From the NCBI RefSeq assembly GCF_964204645.1, contig NC_134026.1:3410001-3474000 (forward strand): a DNA stretch of 64,000 bases. Reading direction: 5' to 3'. This document shows, one piece after another, positions 12,601-22,162 of this stretch (within the stretch, counting starts at the first letter, position 1; each line of letters starts with the position of its first letter). Source of the DNA: Tubulanus polymorphus. Taxonomy: Eukaryota; Nemertea; Palaeonemertea; Tubulaniformes; Tubulanidae. Under the pieces are notes generated by a model. It saw only the letters and a program-made list of their open reading frames with translations, made no database searches and was not told the DNA's origin. Position numbers and translations under genes: made by a program.

Positions 12601-15600
12601 TTCAATTCACTTTATTTTAACGGACTAGCACCCGATCTAACGGTAAAACACGGAACTACCATAAAATAATATCCTACTTGCGCATTCAATATGCTCATTA
12701 AGCATTACAAAGATATTTCTTTCATTGGGTTTTGGGATAGGTTCCATTCACCAGTGAACTCCTTCAAAATTCAACATTTTCTTCAACATCCGATTATTAG
12801 GGTGGAAATTGGATTTTCTATTCTTCTGATTTAAGAAACCTGTCAGAAAATCCCATTCTTGAAACACCTGCTTTAGATTTTGCAGGAAAGTTTCCATCAT
12901 ATAATATTCAATCCAATGATTTTTTGGATGCTTTTTGACATTGAATCAATTTCCCTCAAGGTTTTTGAAGTAGTTCGAATTAGAAAATTATAGATTTTCA
13001 CACCAAAACATTTTTTGTATAAGCGCTGATAGTAACTGGATAGAATGATTTATGGATTTATGATATAATGAACTATATAAAGTACGTGTAAGACATGTTA
13101 AACCCTTTGAGAAACACTTTATTAGGACAGTTTAATAGTATTCTTAAGATCACTCAAATAATGTCACAGTTTCGAAAAACTGTCAAATAAAATATCTGAA
13201 GTGAAATTAATTAAAAATTTTTCAGTTGATCTTTCTTGAAAGCACTTAATGCCAGTGGACATTACCAATTTTCATAATTCTACGAAATTTCTATGAATCT
13301 TACTTAAAACCCGCACAAACATCGTTTAATTCAAACTATTACAAATCGAGGGAAATGACTTCAATACAAAAATATATCATGAATCACGTATTATGAATTG
13401 CTTTATGAATTACGTTTTCGCTTATGTAAAACTAACCCACGTGTGAACGAAACTTCCTTTCTAAAACTAATTTCGAAATACAAATAATACCAGATATGGG
13501 AACATGATAATTGAAATACTGAGAATGAGGTCTCTAACTGCCTGAAGCGGTATTATTGAAATTGTCCGCGTTGAAATGAACTTCAAACGATCCTATTATC
13601 GGTACATAGCAAAAGAACACTGCTGGTCTTACATTTTGTTATTAGAGAATCCAATCTCACTGACTGTATGTTGACAGTAATATCAATGAACAAAGAGCTT
13701 TTTGTACGATTTAAATGTTTGATCAATTTTTTCTAGGTTTCGTTAAAGCGTAATAAATCTTGTACGGAGCAGGCTGAGCTGGGTTTAATGTTTGAGCGAT
13801 TAAAATCATAATATCGGCGAAGTTGATCTAAAACGCTGTTGTTTTAATCATACGAAATTCAACAGTAAAACACACGTCGCGGCTTAATCTAATTTATGGA
13901 TTAAGGTTTTTCCGGCGGAATGCAAAAAATTGTCTACAAATATTTACAACGTCAATTCACTATTCCATGGTAGGTATTACATCTAATCGATATACAATTT
14001 GAGATTTTTTTCGATTTGAGATTTGAAAATGAATCTAATAGAAACTACAAAAATGAAATGAAATGTCCTTCTTCAATCTCAAAACTGGTCTTAGAATTTA
14101 AGATCGATATCAATACTGACTTTGGTTTTTAAAATCTAAACCTTGACTAGAGCTGGGGTCTGCAAATTTCATTAAATATTTGCTCGGAATCTTACCTCCA
14201 AATTTTGCCCTTAAACTCATTTTAATTCCTTCCAGTTTACTGAGCATCCGTTTCATATTTGAATCCATTTTTGACGGGAGCGACAAATTTGGGGTAACGA
14301 CACTTTCCGGTTTCTGTTTTAGTCCCTCCATCGTCGGCCCGTTCTCATCGACGGCCGTGTTTATCCCAGTCGATTCAATATGCATCGTCGACGCGATAGT
14401 AAATATTCCTGCAGTTACGTTCGACGAAATTAAACGACGGCGAGAGAATATTCAAACCCCCGATTAAAGAAAAAACTTGTCGCAAAATATCTATTCACCG
14501 CGCGATAAAATCCGATATTGGCAATTTACTTCATGTCGCTCGGAACAAAATCAGCGGAAACCGGTAATCAACGTACACACGTTAGTTTGAAAATTCGCAA
14601 TTAAAAAGTTCCACTGTTAGTTATCCACGTCTGTACATCACAATGGGCTGCCGATTCAGTCTAATTCATTGGCAATGTGTCCTAACATAATAAACAGCAG
14701 TACTGTCCAGAGGGAAGGGGACGAGCGCGACGTGGATGAATGAGCGCGTAGACAATAACATATAATCTTCATTTACGAGCACGGGTTGACTGACAAGCTT
14801 CAGCGCTTTCGAGCACATGAATAGAACAGTACTGTTTGAATTCAGCGACGAGCGGGATCTGCTTTATCGCCGCGAAATAATTGGTATTAAATCGAAACGT
14901 TAATCCGTGCTGTATGTTCATATGTATTCAATAACCCAAAGTCAATTTGTTGTTAGAAACTGATTAAAGCGTCTCAAGTTTTAATCGGCGAGAAGCTTTT
15001 TAACAATAACATGACCTGTGACAAGTTATGTTTGTAGTAAAAACAATATTACGAACCGTCGAGAGAGACCGCTATGAAATTATGGTTCAATAGAATATTG
15101 TATAAAAATTCACAGATTTTCGCTAATTATGTCACTTTAGTTTAATAAATAATTGTTTTTTCTTAAATTTTCCATCCTCAAATTTGTACAAAGCGGTTTC
15201 TAGTCACTCTCCAAGTCTCTTATGGTTCAATAGAATATTGTATGAAAATTCACAGATTTTTGCTAATTATGTCACTTTAGTTTAATAAATAATTGTTTTT
15301 TCTTAAATTTTCAATCCTCAAATTTGTACAAAGCGGTTTTTAGTCACTATCCAAGTCTCTTCATGTTTCACTTTTTTCAGATCAAAAAAAATCTATGAAA
15401 TTCTGACTTTTTTAAAGTCAGAATTTCAATGAATCCCAGTGTCTCCATTGGATGTATAAGAGTCTAATTGCTACGATTGAATTAAGTACATTGAGTAAAA
15501 ATCCCACAATGTATGAACGAATGTAAAAAGTTTATTGTTGCTACCACCCTTCTTCAATCTAAAATGACTTGCAAATAAATACGTACCTGGAATGCAAACT

Positions 15601-16297
15601 ACGTTAGCTTTGCCCACGTGAACATAAGTAACACTTTTCTCTGGATCAGACACTTCCAAGGAATCCTGATGATCTTTGTCCCTATGTGCATCAGGTTGAG
15701 ATAAGTTTAAATCGTGCATAGAATCCGCGTCATAGTTTTCAAAGGTATCGTCATCGCTCGAAGAAACACCAGATTCCTCTAGCACTACGACTGGGTCATA
15801 TTCATCACCACTATCCCTGGCGAACACATCGGCAACATCGAAGTTTTCAGCATCAACATTATCTACCACTACTTCCAGGTCAGGAGATGCAACCAGTTCA
15901 TTCTCAATATCATCAGAACCACAAAAACTGTCTTCGGATTCATCATTCCCATCGATGTCTTTCCTATCATCGTCGACTGCATCATCATCATCATCATCAA
16001 AATTAGAAGACGTTCGTAGGTCTGTGAACGTACTGGTCGTGCTTTCAATCTCGAATCCAGAATCATCGCATTCCATTTCACAAAATTCATTTGGATCAAG
16101 TGCACTTAATATACTAGCACCTGCTGCGGTAGATTCTTCATCGAAGTCATTTATTGTTTCAACATCATCTTCTGATTTATCATCTAAACTGCCATCACTA
16201 CATACATATCTTTCCTCATTCTTGATTAAAGATTCTTCTTCGTCCTCTTTTGAATGAACTTGCTCGTCATTTTTGTCAGTCATCATGAATCAATCAT
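480..16297 (-). CDS. Gene A: acidic Ser/Asp-rich multi-exon protein, 3' end outside window
   Basis: Eight coding exons chain without a frame break: 15587-16286 (1a) or 14196-14385 (1b), then 10314-10540, 9441-9519, 8538-8830, 7104-7209, 6234-6404, 5733-5837 and 480-608. Every junction has GT/AG ends and matching phase, and the last exon exits in phase 1, so the gene continues past the left edge. Through exon 1a the visible product is 603 residues; through 1b it is 433. The protein is acidic and low in complexity, with Asp runs (DDDDDD in exons 1a and 6), basic Ser/Arg stretches in exon 2, and a short helical stretch near YADEMQKISQLSRY in exon 4. There is no signal peptide or membrane segment. 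The composition suggests an intracellular scaffold or regulator whose folded domain lies off the window. I do not recognise the family. The exon chain is well supported; the function is unknown. Confidence 0.8.
609..5732 (-). other. Gene A intron 7 (about 5.1 kb)
   Basis: The intron between exons 7 and 8 is mostly AT-rich and featureless. One CpG-rich patch lies at about 3480-3810. Several short open frames (such as 2573-2833 and 5456-5659) have no splice or composition support. Confidence 0.6.
3480..3810. promoter_or_regulatory. CpG-rich patch inside gene A intron 7
   Basis: This stretch is clearly richer in G+C and CpG than the AT-rich intron around it (ctcgccgcg, cgccgag, gcggcgagg). Such patches often mark promoters or enhancers. 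A search for a minus-strand first exon that would splice in phase 1 into exon 8 found none, so an internal promoter is only a guess. Confidence 0.25.
5733..5837 (-). CDS. Gene A exon 7
   Basis: The acceptor is acattgtag before 5837 and the donor is CCAG/gtgaga after 5733. It has 34 whole codons, phase 1 in and phase 1 out, with a likely helix around DADNAAAQIEAKYNSIMNG. Confidence 0.85.
6234..6404 (-). CDS. Gene A exon 6 (Asp-rich)
   Basis: The acceptor is cttttgttgcag and the donor is ACCG/gtatgt. The 56 whole codons include TRKSMSSHDDTGLG and a strongly acidic run around DEQDEDDDSDDVDDDDDD. Phase 1 in and out. RKSM followed by acidic residues looks like a kinase site motif (inference). Confidence 0.85.
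6405..7103 (-). other. Gene A intron 5
   Basis: AT-rich intron. A short G-run stretch near 6510-6580 looks like repeat debris, but I cannot name the family. No other feature seen. Confidence 0.5.
7104..7209 (-). CDS. Gene A exon 5
   Basis: Only the acceptor ctgtttcag ending at 7210 keeps the frame from exon 4. The nearby upstream acceptor at about 7243 would hit a stop. The donor is AAAG/gtaaag. It has 35 codons plus one base, with motifs SLPRCVHPGQVERRTLR and an acidic tail FDSGDETEPEDGK. Confidence 0.75.
7210..8537 (-). other. Gene A intron 4
   Basis: AT-rich intron of about 1.3 kb. It contains a short imperfect GAT/CAT trinucleotide run near 7910-7930. The overlapping open frames on both strands at 7507-8175 look like chance. 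Confidence 0.5.
8538..8830 (-). CDS. Gene A exon 4
   Basis: The acceptor is gtttatatttccag and the donor is GCCG/gtcagt. It enters in phase 1 and leaves in phase 0, with 97 whole codons. Visible motifs are QQRRKSSTPND (basophilic kinase-like) and a helix-prone acidic end DAIMNQIDEELENIRGDMP. Confidence 0.85.
8831..9440 (-). other. Gene A intron 3
   Basis: AT-rich intron of about 610 bp with no repeat or open frame that stands out. Confidence 0.5.
9441..9519 (-). CDS. Gene A exon 3
   Basis: The acceptor is tatatttacag and the donor is AAAG/gtaatt. It enters in phase 0 and exits in phase 1, with 26 codons reading PPEDNGSEADAELSDAEVLD. Acidic like the rest of the gene. Too short to appear as a stand-alone open frame. 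Confidence 0.8.
9869..9965 (+). pseudogene. tRNA-like A-box remnant
   Basis: The sequence ggccgagcggttt fits the D-arm/A-box of Leu- or Ser-type tRNAs. The downstream B-box position is degenerate and no cloverleaf closes. It is best read as the head of a decayed tRNA-derived SINE in intron 2 of gene A. Confidence 0.25.
9988..10272. mobile_element. Short TIR element (hAT-like ends)
   Basis: The ends are imperfect inverted copies: agcagtgtggccact on the left and agtggtcaccctgct on the right. The interior is T-rich with repeated ttccctgag motifs and has no open frame. A CAG.G.GGCCACT end resembles hAT-type MITEs, but I see no clean 8-bp target duplication. Confidence 0.45.
10314..10540 (-). CDS. 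Gene A exon 2 (common to both starts)
   Basis: The acceptor is atttcgttacag and the donor is GCCG/gtaaga. It enters in phase 1 from either first exon and leaves in phase 0, with 75 whole codons. It is basic, with CKLFRAGSLPGNLDC and repeated RADSESK and RSDSKSR motifs. It is the first exon shared by both predicted isoforms. Confidence 0.85.
10683..10797. mobile_element. Foldback/MITE, about 115 bp
   Basis: The whole element is an imperfect palindrome. The left arm (atgaaaccacag, then ttggctgtcgac) matches the complement of the right arm (gtcgagagccaa, then tgtggtttcat), with a short centre. It is non-coding. Confidence 0.6.
12008..12075. repeat. Small inverted repeat
   Basis: The 21-bp arms (ctcacaataatcccttgat and its complement) differ at one base and are separated by about 26 bp. 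It could be a tiny MITE or the end of one. Confidence 0.5.
14196..14385 (-). CDS. Gene A alternative first exon 1b
   Basis: The exon opens at ATG 14385 (MHIESTGINTAVDENG) and ends at the consensus donor GGAG/gtaaga. It is 190 nt and exits in phase 1, exactly like exon 1a. It ends in a basic helical stretch (KRMLSKLEGIKMSLRAKFGG). The start is the first ATG after an in-frame upstream break. CpG-containing sequence at 14.4-14.9 kb could be its promoter. Whether it starts transcription or is spliced from further upstream (an acceptor-like ctgcag lies near 14412) is open. Confidence 0.6.
15081..15360. repeat. 140-bp tandem duplication, two copies
   Basis: Two adjacent copies start at tatggttcaatagaatattg (15081 and 15221) and differ at only a few bases. 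They lie in the intron just downstream of exon 1a. Confidence 0.85.
15587..16297 (-). CDS. Gene A alternative first coding exon 1a (very acidic)
   Basis: The ATG at 16286 opens a 233-codon acidic reading frame ending at CCAG/gtacgt, phase 1. It holds Asp/Glu/Ser runs (FDDDDDDAVDDD, SGVSSSDDDTFENYD) and no signal peptide. A splice acceptor (agttaacag) lies at 16298-16300, and a possible non-coding upstream exon ends at donor 16604, so the exon probably starts at 16297 with an 11-nt leader. A second in-frame ATG follows at once. Confidence 0.75.
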
Positions 16298-16603
16298 CTG
16301 TTAACTTTAATTTAATGTCACATTCACAACACGAACCGTTTCAGAAAGCACAACAACATAAATATTGTATATTTGAGTCAAACCTGTCTTAAATTTCTAG
16401 TAAAATATCGTCAAAAACCACTACACATTTCTCATATACAACTCCTTCCACCAATTACATCCTTAAATCCTTCTGTTATTACAACACTGTTATATTCAAC
16501 AAATCATTTTTACAGTATTCCAATTCACTTGAACGTGATGGAGAATCTGCAGTTATTGATAGATACCCTTCGTCGACGGTTCTCAAACAGTCATAATATT
16601 TAC

Positions 16604-16680
16604 CTCGCTGATAGAATAGAATAACTCTGCCGTCTTTAGAGTAGGTATAAGGTGGGTCATAGGGGTTCAGTAAAAACCTG
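16604..16680 (-). other. Possible 5' UTR exon of gene A
   Basis: On the minus strand, CAGCGAG/gtaaatatt is a good donor about 300 bp upstream of the acceptor before exon 1a. The 5' limit is not defined; 16680 is only a guess. Confidence 0.35.
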
Positions 16681-18000
16681 TTTCCATCGCGATAAATGTT
16701 AAATACATCCGTTCAATGGCAACCATTGTGGATAACATAATAGAAACCGTTTTTCGAGCGACCGTCATCCAAACAAGTTTGTTCAAGTTTTGAATGAGCA
16801 TTTTTTCTTAAATTCAGTTTTACAAAATATGATGCACACAATCCAGTTCTCACTTTCATTTCAGATCTAAAGATAAGCAATGTATGTAATAAACCCCCTG
16901 GTGAAAAATCCTCCAGGCAAAATATATCCCCTTAGGCAAATATTCCCCATGCTAAAAATCCCCCTGAGGTTTTTTAGATCACACAAATTTATAACCCTTG
17001 TCGTGAACTGTTGATTAAATTAAACCTCAGTGATTATATTCGTCTATAATAATCTAATCAAGAATAAGAAGCATGACCATGATCGAAAAAGCATAACTAA
17101 GGTGGCATTTAATGAAGCCCCAGGTGATTGTGTCTTGTGTAGTGAGGTCTATTTCAAACCTGCAAAGTTACATTGTTAGATAGTGTCAAGAGAAATGAAC
17201 AAAGTAGTGTTAACAATATACCGATAGGCTTAGTTGCCAGTTTTCAGTAGACCCTAAACATTAAACTCCAGTTTCATGAACAAGCTAGAATAATTATAGC
17301 TTCTTATGTTATCAACAAGGCGAAGAACTGGTCTAATACAATAAATGGTGAATTTTTAGTCATTTTAATGATCACTTTTATAAAATTTGTGTATTTTGGT
17401 AAATTAGTTAAGAACAGGGAGAGTCCTCAGCAGCTTTTCATGTCCCAGACAAAGATTTATCAAAAATTTGTTTCTCTTTCATGTTTTTGTGTGACATAAA
17501 TTTTTTGCAATAAATTGTCCTCGGCCATCTTGCCATGTCTTGGTCACTACTGCTGAAGTTAAATATTAGGTCTTTACCATAAACCAAACATTAATCTTTT
17601 TAAGGAAATGTGCAATAAAATAAAATAATCTATAATGATCAATGCCTTTGCTTCTCATGAAGAATGACCACACCACGGTTGCTGGCTCCCTGACTTGAGT
17701 TAAAAGATGAAAGGCCCCAGGACCACCGGTACCGGATTATTACATTTTCCAAGCACAAAACCTCATCAATTAAACATTACCTACCTCAATCCCTCCTTAC
17801 TAATACATCAACCAGTTGACCCGAATGAGTTAGCCTTGCTGACGTCATTCTTATGTACATTCCGGTCATGATGATGATTATGATGATGATGATGATACTA
17901 CAGGCTACGAGGAATCAAGATTTGGAGCGATTCTGTGCGGAAGATTTCCATTTTTGTATCAGTATATACAGACAGATGCCATGCTTTTTTTATTAGCAGG
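16681..18000. other. Gene-free AT-rich stretch
   Basis: No convincing exon, RNA or repeat array. It has an ATG/GAT trinucleotide run at about 17867-17896 and some C/T-rich short motifs near 16890-16980. Confidence 0.5.
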
Positions 18001-18049
18001 GGCATCGTTGCTTCAGTCAGAATGAAACAAGGCAGAAGGGCGAGAAGCT

Positions 18050-18560
18050 AATTATTAGGGAAAGCGCCGGTTTGACGAATGATGCTTGTTGCTCCGGGTT
18101 CGGTTGAAAGTGTTTTTCTTTAGCATCTTCAGCACCGTTTTCGAGAATCTCAGTACAGCTAACCACCTGGCAAATACAAACTGGGTTGACTCCGATAATT
18201 TCAAAATTGAGCATCCCGTTCTTCGCGGTACAGCGCTCCTTGAAAACGCTATATTCACGGTTCGGCCGCCTGAAGCGTTGAGTTGAGAGAAGGCTCGGAA
18301 TCTGGTAGTATATCTTGGTTTTGGTTAGAGTAAGGTGTCGTGTCGTGTCTAAGTAAAGTCTAGGGTAGTGTCCTTGGCGAACGGAACGGGTCGGGCCGAG
18401 GATCCACGCCAGATCTGCCGTCGTTCATGATCGTCAGTGTTAATGCCTTGTGTTTATCGTTTATTTTCAATAAAAAGATATTGCGTCCGCTCGCGGTGAA
18501 GTTCCTCGACACGCGTGTGGACGCGATCACCACTTTGACGGTGTGCTGATTAAATCCTTT
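18050..18560 (+). mobile_element. Possible solo LTR or retroelement 3' end
   Basis: This stretch is GC- and CpG-richer than its surroundings. It has an AATAAA at about 18469, followed by a compact GC-rich piece, the arrangement of R-U5 in an LTR. Short open frames on both strands (18017-18286) carry no recognisable domain. I could not define TG..CA ends or a target duplication. Confidence 0.25.
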
Positions 18561-18791
18561 CCTGGACTAAATATATCTGGAAGTCCTAAGAATAGATTGC
18601 ACTAATAGTAATACAAACCACGATAGGTAAAACGAAAAAATGAAAGGGATGTTTATGCTACAAAGCCTAAGTATCGAGATGTTGATCTCGAAAGTTCATC
18701 CTTCAAGACTGGAAGCCTTCTAGGCATATTTCATATCACAGTGAACAAAATTCCCAAATATATCGTAACAACTATTAGTATATACATGATG

Positions 18792-18872
18792 CAGGATCTG
18801 ATTCGAAACGTTGATATGTTATATTACGATACTATCGCAATAACATTTCCGATGTTTCGAATCGGTCCTGTG
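18792..18872. repeat. Foldback hairpin
   Basis: The left arm (caggatctgattcgaaac) and right arm (gtttcgaatcggtcctg) are imperfect complements about 30 bp apart. Probably a MITE remnant. Confidence 0.45.
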
Positions 18873-19119
18873 TGACCCTGCGGCCGAAGCTTTCCACTCA
18901 TTCCTTGTTTCTACTTTTCTCAAGTTTCAGCTTAAAACGGTTAAGTTTGAATTGTTATTCTCTTTGAAAACATGAAGCAACTCAAATATAGCGATTAATT
19001 AAACCAAAATTTGAACTGGGAATCAGTGGGTTCGGTTTTGCCGACCGCCACCGCGAGCGTCCCATGACGCTGTATATTTCGGAGCCACCCGCTATTGAAC
19101 TGAGGTACCCAGCGTCTAA

Positions 19120-19722
19120 ACGTCATTTACGATCGAAAACCAGCCACGACGTGGCGTTACTGGTACCGTAGCAATTACATGGCCCCAATTACATACTTTT
19201 TGAGGGCGCATTTGGTTGCTTCCTGTCGTCATATAATTCAAACGACAGCGAAATAGGGAACATAGTTTGTGATCTAGTAAATTCTTTAATTTCGGAACGG
19301 GATTGTATTTTGAAATCCTTGTAGACTCTCGGGTCTATCAATTCGATTGTATCATTCGGCTGTTTCTTGCTCTGTTCGGTTTTTTGTTGTTTGTTTGTCT
19401 GTTTGGATTGTATGATGTAAATGACTGTATCGTATACTGTATATGCTGCGGTTAACCTCTCATCCTCGCCTGACCGTCTCTCCCGCCGAAGCTCATCCAT
19501 TGATTCGGCTAGGTCGTCGGACACTGGCAAGCGAGGATGAGGCAATTGTATTGTATGTATACACTACCGGTCTCTTCTTGTGCTCGTTTTTTTGTTTGTT
19601 TGTTTTTTGTATTACACTTTCTATATTTTTGTACTGTGTATTGCTTTATTGTACTTCTGCTACCGATGATGTTATGTAACATTAAGGATCAATAAAGTTA
19701 TTGAATTGAATTGGTCACTATT
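19120..19722 (+). mobile_element. LINE 3' end (non-LTR retrotransposon)
   Basis: The segment closes with AATAAA, then gttattgaattgaattgg, a short-repeat tail typical of CR1/RTE-like LINEs. A similar tail occurs in the opposite orientation at 51205-51240. Upstream, plus-strand fragments such as NIVCDLVNSLISERDC look like a decayed polyprotein end. The long minus-strand frame at 19189-19545 is treated as a shadow. 5'-truncated. Confidence 0.5.
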
Positions 19723-20139
19723 GGGAAGTGAGCCTGTCATTCCAGCCTCGTATTCAGATATAGTGTGTACATACTGAACAGCTGCATGTAGATACTGGGT
19801 GACGTGAAATGTATAACCTAACGCTTTGACCGGACGAAACGACGATCATTCAATGAAGTCACCGGGGCAGTAGAGTGCTCAATAATTGTTTTATATAATT
19901 CATTATTGTTTAATTAAAATATGAATGATTTTCGTAAATTTCATAGATTCTCATCGAAATGTATCTTACATCAATAATGCCAGTTATTTCCAGTACGATT
20001 GCGTGACAGAGTGCGTTATGTGAATTTTAAAATTAGAAATATGTCTAGAAGTAAAACATAAGGCTACCTGAAAATTAATTATCCGAACGGGGAGACACCA
20101 TATTGTTCAATTTGGTATTATTAATTAATAGTTAGGCCT

Positions 20140-20515
20140 ACGCGATGTCATGGCGCGCAAAATCTAATGAAAGATCAAATTTCACTAAAACTAAAGCCTG
20201 AAAATTCTTGAAAATGGAGCATTTGACGAAAATCTCTATTCTTCAAGTTAATTTTCAAAGCATACGTCTTGATTTGTTCATAAAAAATACGCGTATTTGA
20301 ACGCACGATTGCATCATGGCTCAACATTTAAAAATTAGAATTAAAAATCAAATTTCTCTAAAACTAAAACCTGAGGCTTTCTGAAAATTGAGTATATTAT
20401 TTAGGAGACTCTATTCTTTAGGTTGATGTAAAGCAGATGTCTGTGCATTGATTTGATCATAGTTAAAATACGCATTATTTCAATACACGATTGCATCATG
20501 GCACGATTTTTAGGC
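20140..20515. repeat. Two diverged tandem copies of about 190 bp
   Basis: Blocks containing aaatttcactaaaactaaa and then the motif gcacgattgcatcatggc repeat in order, with 20-30% apparent divergence. Non-coding. Confidence 0.5.
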
Positions 20516-20924
20516 CACTTGGGGAACACAAAGTTTTGTCCCAAGTAGGCTACCGGTGTATTGATTTCACTTTTCGTCAAGAACGAATGATGTTATTGAC
20601 ACGATCTTGATATTTGGTTTATGGCATTGATTATGACTACTACGCAAGTGTATTGGCATTCCTAAAGTTGGATGAGGTGTTGATAATTTAATGAGATACC
20701 CGCACGATTGATTGGGGGGAAAACTTAGGTCATTTCTCAACATTTGTTATTCATAATTTACAATTTGTCATGGTACTGGTTTTGGGAATTATTTGAGACA
20801 GATTGGGAAAAAATTTAGATAATTATGATTGAGAAAATTGACGTCTCACGTAGGCCTACGGCCTACGTAGCGGGATGGCTGTGAACCAATATATGGCCTC
20901 ATAGCTCGGCTGGGTCATATTTGT

Positions 20925-21003
20925 AAAATAAAATTTGTAAACAGTTCATTTCTATTGCGACCGGGTCTGTAATCGTAAAATTGATCACGATTTTAAAAAA
21001 AGT
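20925..21003. mobile_element. Partial copy of the 46.4-kb TIR element
   Basis: The sequence tttgtaaacagttcatttct, then ccgggtctgt and ttgatcacgattt, matches the interior of the element at 46371-46562. The terminal repeats are missing here. Confidence 0.6.
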
Positions 21004-21714
21004 ATAATACTATAATTGATTAGTGTGATTCGAGTTAAAGAGCCGAGAGCTGAGTCAACTGTAGATCACAGAAAAATAACAAAAACAATTTGTAGTGAAC
21101 AACTAAACCACGAATAGGTTTTAGTTGTTGTGATTAATAGTTCAATATGTATTTACATGTAAACAAAGGTCAACCAATTATCAAACACCAATCACAAAGC
21201 CCTTTAAATCAATTAAGCACCACAAAATCAATATAATTCATCAATGTAACAAATAAAAGACAAGATAAACTGGTAACGTAAGTACTTTCCACCTCGTTTT
21301 ACTATTCTACACCAAGTTGAGAATACAGCTCCTCTACGAATCGATCATGTCATTTCATAGAAATAAATATGGTATTTACAAAAACAAACGAGTTAAAATG
21401 CATTGTAATTAACCAACACCGACAGAAGTCAACACGAAGAAATCAAGGGTCAGTCATCATGTCATATCGTTATTCAAACACACTACGGAACTGACTACTG
21501 CATTTCAGTTCGACCTCAAAACAATCTCAACAATTCTTTAGAAGCGATCAAAGATATTCTAACTTGTTTTATTTAAATCAAAATAAATAAATCAATAAAT
21601 CAAAAATCTCAATAAATAAATAAATCAAAAATCTCAAATTGAACACATATGTTCATACACATGGTCAGTTCCACAAACAAGAATTCTCAAAGTCTTAACA
21701 CGCAGAAGAGTTGT

Positions 21715-22110
21715 CCAAGTTCCAGCAATGCATTAAGAGTTCTCCAAGTTCGAGCAACGCATTAGAGTAATCCAAGTTTCAGTAACGCATTAGAGTTCAC
21801 CAAGTTCCAGCAACGCATTAGAGTTCTCGAAGTTCCAGCAATGCATTAGAGTTCTCCAAGTTCTAGCAACGCATTAGAGTTCTCCCAAGTTTCAGCAACG
21901 CATTAGAGTTCTCGAAGTTCCAGCAACGCGTTAGATTTCAACAAGTTCCAGCAACGCATTAGAGTTCTGGAAGTTCCAGCAGCAAGGCATTAGAGATCTC
22001 CCATGTTTCAGCAACGCATCTCGAAGTTCCAGCAACGTGTTAGAGTTCTCTTAGTTCAAGGAATGCATTAGAGTTCTCTAAGTTCCAGAAACTCATTAGA
22101 GTTCTCAAAT
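21715..22110. repeat. 28-bp tandem repeat, short allele (copy 1)
   Basis: About 13 units of caagttccagcaacgcatta followed by gagttct, more diverged than the array in copy 2. There are no spacers of unique sequence, so it is not a CRISPR array. Confidence 0.9.
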
Positions 22111-22162
22111 GATTAACAGGCGCCATCTTATTATTAAATTAGATGTATCACACATTTTTTCA

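Larger units (their letters stand above)
10541..14195 (-). other. Gene A intron between exon 1b and exon 2
   Basis: AT-rich sequence holding two foldbacks (10683-10797 and 12008-12075), a TA dinucleotide run near 11343-11368, and a C9-10 run near 11650. No further exon was found. Confidence 0.55.

Noticed and set aside
15869-16257. Alternative frames over gene A exon 1a (Met-rich minus, Ser-rich plus)
   Set aside because: Shadows of the Asp/Glu/Ser-rich exon, whose frame alone splices consistently.
19189-19545. 118-codon minus-strand frame as a gene
   Set aside because: It overlaps a plus-strand LINE 3' end with a poly(A) signal and repeat tail; the frame has Lys/Gln-rich filler and no splice or promoter support.
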